DNA from: Gambelia wislizenii
Lineage: Eukaryota > Chordata > Lepidosauria > Squamata > Crotaphytidae
Assembly: GCA_030847615.1 (NCBI GenBank)
Contig: JAUMIR010000001.1
Coordinates: 251,723,187 to 251,787,186 of the forward strand
Direction: 5' to 3'
Length of the DNA stretch: 64,000 nucleotides
Shown: in pieces, positions 58,676 to 64,000 of the stretch
Numbering within the stretch: the stretch's first letter is position 1
Layout of the letters: the number at the start of each line of letters is the position of its first letter
The notes under the pieces: generated by a model
Database searches by the model: none
The model's input: only the letters and a program-made list of their open reading frames with translations
Told to the model about the DNA's origin: nothing
Position numbers and translations under genes: made by a program

Positions 58676-58820
58676 CTGTGATCCGACAACCATAGAGTTC
58701 CAGTCGCAGAGCAATGCCACTATGCCAAACTTGGGGCCGGATCCTCACAAACCTAGTCAACACCGGAGCATGGATTTTATTCAGAACCACTTCTGAAGCA
58801 TCAGTGTTAGCCTGAAATAC
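58676..58820 (-). CDS. NRP2: NRP2 exon: second half of F5/8 type C (b1) domain
   Basis: This 145-bp internal exon encodes 48 residues running from VFQANTDAS to ELYGCRIT. They closely match the C-terminal half of the neuropilin-2 b1 discoidin domain (from memory of human NRP2: VFQANNDAT, LRLELFGCRVT). The acceptor reads ttccag|GTATTT and the donor CACAG|gtatgt. It starts in phase 0 and ends in phase 1, which matches the next exon. The closing discoidin cysteine (YGC) and the conserved TRFVRIRPQ core are present. Neuropilin-2 is a single-pass membrane co-receptor for class 3 semaphorins and VEGF family ligands, and b1 is the main VEGF-binding domain. The first half of b1 should lie beyond position 64000, because nothing resembling it is visible between 58821 and 60880. 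No disruption is seen, so the exon looks functional. Confidence 0.95.
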
Positions 58821-59600
58821 CTGGAACAGAAAAGAGGCAGAAGGGAGAACAAGAGGGTGTCAATATAGCCTTGTAATTTCTTTATCAAAATAAGAAAGGA
58901 TGGAATGAACATTGGAAGAGATGAGAGTGGGAGGCAGTACAGAAGAGCAGAGAAGATCATGGACTAAAACTGCCAGCTTTTTAATTAGCTCCTCCTCCTA
59001 TGCCTAATCCATCGATATTTTCTAATGACAATGTTCAGCTTCCATGGCATGAAAACCTTCACACACCCACACCTCAATTTCTTCAGATCCAGCTGTGGCT
59101 AAAGACACTAAGAATCCAGAGTGGATTTGTTTTCCTGGTCAGTGGACAACATGAAGGATGAGTCTTGTGACCATAGTTTTGCCCTACTCTATTCTGATAG
59201 ATATTTAAATGCAATGCAGACAAATCAATTAAATAAAAAGAGATTCTAGTTTTGGATGGATGGACAAGTCTGAAACTCCTTGGCATAATTCCCGGGAGTG
59301 CAAGATGTTCAAAACACTCCTAAAATCTAGAGCCCACTTGCCTGAAATAGAGCATACAAGCAAAAATTAGCAGTATTAGTTGAACTACTGACTTTACGCA
59401 TTTGTGCTTCAGTTTCAATATTTACAAAGTGGGTGTAGTAATGATTATTCTCTTTTGTAAACCTTGCCAATGCAGATTCAAATCACCCTGTTAATAATCA
59501 CTGCCGTTGGAACACTTTAGTTTCTGCCATGTAAGTAGCAATCTCTCCAAAGAGAAGCATGCCAGTCCTTTCCCTTCCATCCAAACTCACTTTCATACAT

Positions 59601-59635
59601 ACACACGCGCGCGCATGCACACACACACACACGCG

Positions 59636-59662
<27 letters not shown>
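59601..59662 (+). repeat. (AC)n/(GC)n microsatellite
   Basis: An alternating purine-pyrimidine tract of AC units interrupted by two GC blocks. Such tracts are prone to Z-DNA. Confidence 0.97.
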
Positions 59663-59666
<4 letters not shown>

Positions 59667-60885
59667 ATAAAAACATTTTTTAACAAGACCTTAATTTGGT
59701 GCAACGTATGTTGCAGCATTATTCAAACAAACTCCTGCCTTACCAGATGGTCATAATCAATAACTGCCATATGGACCATCTTCCCTCACCCTCTTCCTTT
59801 TACTACTTTATTAGCTTTGTTAGTGTCAGCAAATTTTGTTTCAGGATTTGTCTTCTATGTGGAACAAGAGGGAAAGACACAAAGAGTGCCTAGAAAGGAA
59901 AGAAGACCCATTTGTACCCCAGGGCACTCAAGAAGTTGTTTATGAGATACGTCCTCTACATGTCAGGAGATTGGGCTCCTTGTGATTTAAACCATCATCT
60001 GTTTTCTGAGGCAGAAAATTCAGTTTTCATTTGCTTTTCCCTTGGTATGCTTTGCTCAGTGCAGAAATCTCCACTGACTTTGCATGTGCCTTCTTGTGTA
60101 TCTTGTTCAATGCTGGATTAAGTTGAGTTGAATCCAACTAGCATTGACTGCAGGGTGGGGGGAGTTAAACCACTTAATCTTAAATCTTGGGATTCAAGAC
60201 AAGGCATTGTTTGAAGATCCAATGGCATTTCCCTCATATTTCAGGGGAACCAGCATTAAAGGGATAATACAGATGTTTCCTGGGTTTGAAACAATTAACT
60301 TTTAGTCATCTTGCGGCAGAAAGAGTTTGCCAGAGTCCGTGTATCACAAGTGCAGTGTCCTCTATATGAACCTATTCTCCACAAGAACGCACGGGATGGC
60401 CATTCCCCAGCATGAAGCGTGGGAAGCGAAGCACTAATGCAAACCATGAAAAGTCACAGCATGTTAACAGAATGTTTGTGAGCCTTTGGGCAAAAGGCCA
60501 TTCATAGGCCCTGCTACTCTCCTGTGCTCCTGAACATTTTAAAGCAGGGCTGGTAAGAATTTGTGGTTTTCCTTCCTGATGTTGTTCAACCCTAGTTTGC
60601 ATCAGCCCAGCCAATGGTCAGGGACCATTGGGAGCAGGAGTTCATCAGCATCGCTGGCTCTGTTATGAAGTGAAGACAATGCCCTCAAGGATGTACAAAG
60701 TGCTTTCCTTTAGCACTGCATAACCACTGCCAGCCTTTTTAAAAAAAAACGAAACAATTTTCCCATCCCCAGAAGTGACTTTCTTGCATTTTGATCACCT
60801 GCAATATCTTTCTTCCTCCTGATTCATTGTACTCTCAATTAATAAAATGTTTTGGTGGAGTGGGAGAGACAATGGCCCATCATGA

Positions 60886-60945
60886 AACGGAACATTGGAA
60901 CTTACTGTGAAGATTCCTTTTCAGCAGACATGGGGAAGGACTCCT
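60886..60945 (-). repeat. DIRS copy 2, 3' terminal repeat (outer part)
   Basis: This is the outer segment of the 3' inverted terminal repeat. It starts near aacggaacattggaac and includes cagcagacatgggga. It is supported by the complementary copy at 61135-61197. The partner repeat at the 5' end lies outside the window, so the full repeat length cannot be stated. Confidence 0.7.
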
Positions 60946-61134
60946 TTCCTGGGTATTGGCTCCGCCTCCTGTCAATCATAGGCAGGGCAACCTGTAAAAA
61001 AGCAGAAGAGACCATCCCACCCGGAGGTGGAGCCAACCCCAACCTCCTCAGGAATGATCCAACAGCTCCAGACTAAAAATCTAAGAATACAAATATAGAA
61101 CCAAAAAGCATAGTGTTTTCCTTTTTTTGGGTTA

Positions 61135-61225
61135 AGGAGTCCCTCCCCATGTCTGCTGAAAAGGAACCTTCATGGTAAGTTCCAATGTTCCATTTTCCAG
61201 CAAACTGGGGAGGGACAACTTTCCT
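61135..61225 (-). repeat. DIRS copy 2, internal complementary region
   Basis: The plus-strand block from ggagtccctccccatgtc to caatgttccatt is the reverse complement, with few mismatches, of the element's 3' terminus at 60886-60942. It continues into ttccagcaaactgggg, which should represent the 5' terminus outside the window. It lies between the recombinase and the 3' repeat, as in copy 1. Confidence 0.82.
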
Positions 61226-61305
61226 GGGACCTAAGCAAGCGGTCCAAATGGGGTCGGGCCAACTAAAACTACAGAACTCTGTACAAAATATGGCTGATAT
61301 CCGAC

Positions 61306-62328
61306 CTACTGAATGACCTGCTGAAGCACCCTTCTGCCAAAGGCCGTGTCTGCAGAAGCATACTCATCAATCCGGTAATGCCTGGTAAAAGTGGACGCAG
61401 ACGCCCACGTAGCAGCTCTACAAATATCCATAATGGACTGAGAGCTCCCCAAAACAGCCAAAGTAGAAGCACTATGCGTTGAGTGCGCCTGAATCCCCTT
61501 CGGCATCGACAGCTCCCTGGCAATATAGGCCTGCTCTATGCATAACATCAACCACCTAGCAATTGTGGATGAAGAAACCTTCTTCCCCTTTGCCGAACCC
61601 GAGTAGGCAGCAAAGAGGAAATCCGACCTACGAAATACCTCAGATCTCCTCAGATAAATCTTTAATGCTCTACGAACGTCCAACATGTGCCATAACCTCT
61701 CCAACTCCGTAACCGGTGCAGGGCAGAAGGTTGGTAACACTAACTCCTGCGCTCTATGAAAAGCAGAATTGACCTTAGGAACGAAAGACTGATCCAACCT
61801 CAACCTCACAGAATCCTTAGTAAACACACAGAGTTCCTGACGAACTGACAGTGCACCTATCTCTGAAACCCTTCTCGCTGATGTTACAGCAACCAGGAAG
61901 GTCACCTTCCAAGTTAACAGACTGAGATCCACCAATTTAAGAGGTTCGAATGGAGCCTGCATCAGTGCCTTCAAAACCACGTTCAATTTCCACGAAGGAA
62001 ACCTGTGAACTGTTGGCGGACGCAAGGAAGATACCCCTTTTAAGAAACTGCAAACATGTGGGTGAGAAACCAAGGTCTGCCCTCTCTGACCCTTTATAAT
62101 GGAACCTAACGCAGATACATGTCTCTTTAGTGTGTTTGCCACTAGACCCTTTTTCAGACCTGCTTGGAGAAAGGCCAAAACAGTGCTTACTGACGCTCGT
62201 AAGGGTTGAACCCCTTTTGGTCTGCACCATCTACAAAAGGCCTTCCATGTGACTTCATATAAACGCCTCATGGCTAACATAGTATCAACTACCCCCACAT
62301 CGTACTCCTCTTTAACAGGCACTGCCAC
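61306..62328 (-). CDS. DIRS copy 2 tyrosine recombinase, complete frame with altered catalytic residue
   Basis: This uninterrupted 340-residue frame starts MAVPVKEEYDVGVVDTM and ends VLQQVIQ. It covers the N-terminal SAM-like segment (YEVTWKAFCRWCRPKG, SHPHVCSFLKGVSSL) and the catalytic domain. Arg I is in SARRVSEIGAL and the nucleophilic Tyr is in ATWASASTFTRHY. The His-x-x-Arg box reads AHSTHSAST, where copy 1 has AHSTRAAAT, so the second catalytic Arg is His here. A CG-to-CA transition at the Arg codon would explain this. Loss of this Arg usually cripples tyrosine recombinases, so the protein is probably inactive although the frame is intact. It overlaps the end of the upstream RT/RNase H region, as is typical for DIRS. 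Confidence 0.88.
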   Translation of the reverse strand: MAVPVKEEYDVGVVDTMLAMRRLYEVTWKAFCRWCRPKGVQPLRASVSTVLAFLQAGLKKGLVANTLKRHVSALGSIIKGQRGQTLVSHPHVCSFLKGVSSLRPPTVHRFPSWKLNVVLKALMQAPFEPLKLVDLSLLTWKVTFLVAVTSARRVSEIGALSVRQELCVFTKDSVRLRLDQSFVPKVNSAFHRAQELVLPTFCPAPVTELERLWHMLDVRRALKIYLRRSEVFRRSDFLFAAYSGSAKGKKVSSSTIARWLMLCIEQAYIARELSMPKGIQAHSTHSASTLAVLGSSQSIMDICRAATWASASTFTRHYRIDEYASADTAFGRRVLQQVIQ

Positions 62329-62442
62329 TCAACCTCCAAGCGTAAAGTCGTAACCAGCCTGGATCTGGGTGAAGGAGACCGTTTTGTAACAGAAGATCCG
62401 GCCACAGGGGCAACGGCCATGGTTCCTACACCTAAAGATGGA

Positions 62443-64000
62443 CCAGCTCCGGGAACCAGGGTCTTCTTGGCCACATTGGAGCAACCAGAATCACTTCTGC
62501 TCTGTCCCGCTTTATTTTCCTCAGCACATGTGCCAACAGGACTATTGGAGGAAAGGCATAGCACAATCCCTGCAGCCATGCTATCGTCAATGTGTCGAAT
62601 GCTGATGCTCCCTGAGTCCAAAACCTGGACACGTATCAAGGTAGCTTGTGGTTCATTTCTGAGGCAAAAAGATCCACCACTGGTTCCCCGAACTGGAACA
62701 CAATCATTTGGAACACCAGACTGTTGAGACACCATTCGCTGTAAGCCACTGTGTGTCTGCTCAGCCAATCTGCTTGAGAATTCAACTTCCCTTGCAAATA
62801 CTCTCCCTTGATCGACAGGGTGTGTTTCTCTGCCCAGAGAAACAGCAACCTGGCCTCCCGCATGAGTACCCATGACCGGGTCCCTCCCTGCTTGTTTATG
62901 TGGGATCTGGTCGATATGTTGTCCGTTCGAATCAACACATGCTTGCCCTTGATCCACTGGGAGAATTTCATCAAGGCTAGTCTCACCGCACGCAACTCCA
63001 GGAGATTTATGCTGCATTGCTGTTCCTGCTGCGACCACAGTCCCTGAGCCATCTGATCTTCGCAGTGGGCTCCCCAACCTGTCAGAGATGCATCCATTGT
63101 TACTACTATCCTCCTTGGTTCCCCAATTGCAACTCCCTCGAGCAAGGGAGCTGACTGCCACCACTTCAGCGACTTCTTCACCTGTAGAGAAACCTTGATG
63201 AACCTGCAAGCCTTCCGTGCTATAAGGTCCTGGAAAGGCAGGAGAAACCATTGAAGTTCCCTGAGGTGGAACCTGGCCCAGGGCACCGAATCTATGCAAG
63301 CTATCATAAGCCCAAGCAACCATGCCAGTCACATGAGAGGAACCTTAGGTTGGACCATAACCATTTGCACCATTTCCTGAATCTTCATTCTCTTGTCCTC
63401 TGGAAGAAACACCCGAAAACTCTTGGTATCCAACACACTCCCTAGGTGCTGAAGCCTCTGTACCGGCTCCATTTGACTCTTCTCTCTGTTCACCTTGAAT
63501 CCATGTAGTTCCAGGCACTGTACGATCCTGGCTACATCTTGAGTCGCCTGGGTGTAGTTCGGAACTCTTATCAGAATGTCGGCCAGGTAAGGGAAAAGAC
63601 ATACTCCCTGTGCACGCAGATGTGACACCAATGCCACCAGCACCTTGGTAAAAACTCTGGGGGATGACGAGAGGCCAAACGGAAGAGCCCTGTATTGGTA
63701 ATGCTCCTTCCCGTACGCGAACCGAAGGAACCTCCTGTGTGCGGGATGAATCATAATGTGGAGGTAAGCCTCCTGTAAATCCAGAGATGCCAGAAAATCG
63801 CCCTCTTGGATCCCTTCCAGAATCGAATGAAATGTTTCCATCTGGAACTTGTGTCATGCTACCCAGCGGTTGACTCCCCGCAGATTCAGAATGGCTCTCC
63901 AGTCCTTGTTATTCTTTGGAACTAGAAAGAGATGGGAATACACTCCCAAGAACCTCTCCTTCTCTGGCACCGCTTCTACAGCCCGAATCTGAATTAGATG
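62443..64000 (-). pseudogene. DIRS copy 2 reverse transcriptase / RNase H (partial, stops)
   Basis: The frame enters at the window edge with ERFLGVYSHLFLVPKNNKDW, hits an in-frame TGA near 63857, then runs METFHSILEGIQEGDFLASL and HRRFLRFAYGKEHYQYRALP. The RT active-site motif reads LFPYLADIL, where relatives have YLDD, so the first Asp is Ala. Another TGA lies near 63343. RNase H follows with its acidic residues intact (TMDASLTGWGAH, LLELRAVRLAL, IRTDNISTRS, NSQADWLSR). A third TGA lies near 62639, before the C-terminal block ILVAPMWPRRPWFPELVHL, which ends in a stop near 62443. The three TGA codons fit decay of CGA arginine codons. The copy cannot make a functional polymerase. Confidence 0.87.

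Larger units (their letters stand above)
58821..64000 (-). other. NRP2: NRP2 intron upstream of b1 part 2 exon (partial)
   Basis: This is intronic sequence preceding the acceptor at 58822-58821. It holds an (AC)n/(GC)n tract at 59601-59662 and the 3' part of a second DIRS element from about 60886 to the window end. The stretches 58830-59590 and 59670-60880 contain no recognisable gene or repeat. Confidence 0.85.
60886..64000 (-). mobile_element. DIRS-type retrotransposon, copy 2 (different family, truncated by window edge)
   Basis: This is the 3' portion of a second DIRS element on the minus strand. In transcription order from the window edge it has RT (from 64000), RNase H, a tyrosine recombinase (61306-62328), an internal complementary region (61135-61225) and a 3' inverted repeat starting near 60886. 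Its proteins align with copy 1 but are clearly divergent, and its noncoding regions differ. It therefore belongs to a separate family or subfamily. The damage consists of in-frame stops and substitutions, with no frameshift noticed, which suggests a younger insertion than copy 1. The 5' part, including gag and the 5' repeat, lies beyond 64000. Confidence 0.9.

Noticed and set aside
59559..59756. Open frames over the (AC)n tract
   Set aside because: They encode only Thr-His-type dipeptide repeats from the microsatellite.

Overview
The window is intronic DNA of a vertebrate nuclear genome. It carries part of the neuropilin-2 gene (NRP2) on the minus strand. Six exons are recognisable by similarity to NRP2, and all have consensus splice sites and matching codon phases. 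In transcription order they are the second half of coagulation-factor-like domain b1 (58676-58820), the two exons of b2 (54657-55006 and 49994-50138), a linker exon (42422-42538), and two MAM-domain exons (37212-37364 and 1403-1665). Exons upstream of b1 part 2 lie beyond position 64000. The end of the MAM domain, the transmembrane segment and the cytoplasmic tail lie before position 1.

The repeats suggest a squamate reptile, most likely a lizard. This is an inference from DIRS tyrosine-recombinase retrotransposons, 5S-rRNA-derived and tRNA-derived SINEs, CR1/L2-type LINE pieces, and many small DNA transposons. I did not identify the species.

Layout from left to right: 1-1402 is intron with an (AAAG)n tract and a Tigger/MER2-like MITE. 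The MAM part 2 exon follows at 1403-1665. The 35.5-kb intron 1666-37211 holds a 19-bp-TSD retroinsertion (1714-2230), a nearly complete but broken DIRS element (4245-10026), SINEs, two large copies of a TA-flanked transposon family with internal minisatellites (22369-24113 and 24593-26457), a hAT-like MITE, and a nested pair of Harbinger-like elements (28071-29262). From 37212 to 58820 the other five exons alternate with introns holding LINE remnants and MITEs. At 60886-64000 a second, different DIRS family runs off the window edge.

Both DIRS elements lie in sense orientation to NRP2. Both are inactive by sequence: the first has frameshifts, stops and RNase H Asp-to-Asn changes; the second has in-frame stops, an altered RT active site and an altered recombinase catalytic arginine. 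Despite divergent proteins, their 3' termini share a conserved motif. I found no prokaryotic features, CRISPR array, functional tRNA or rRNA gene, or viral gene.
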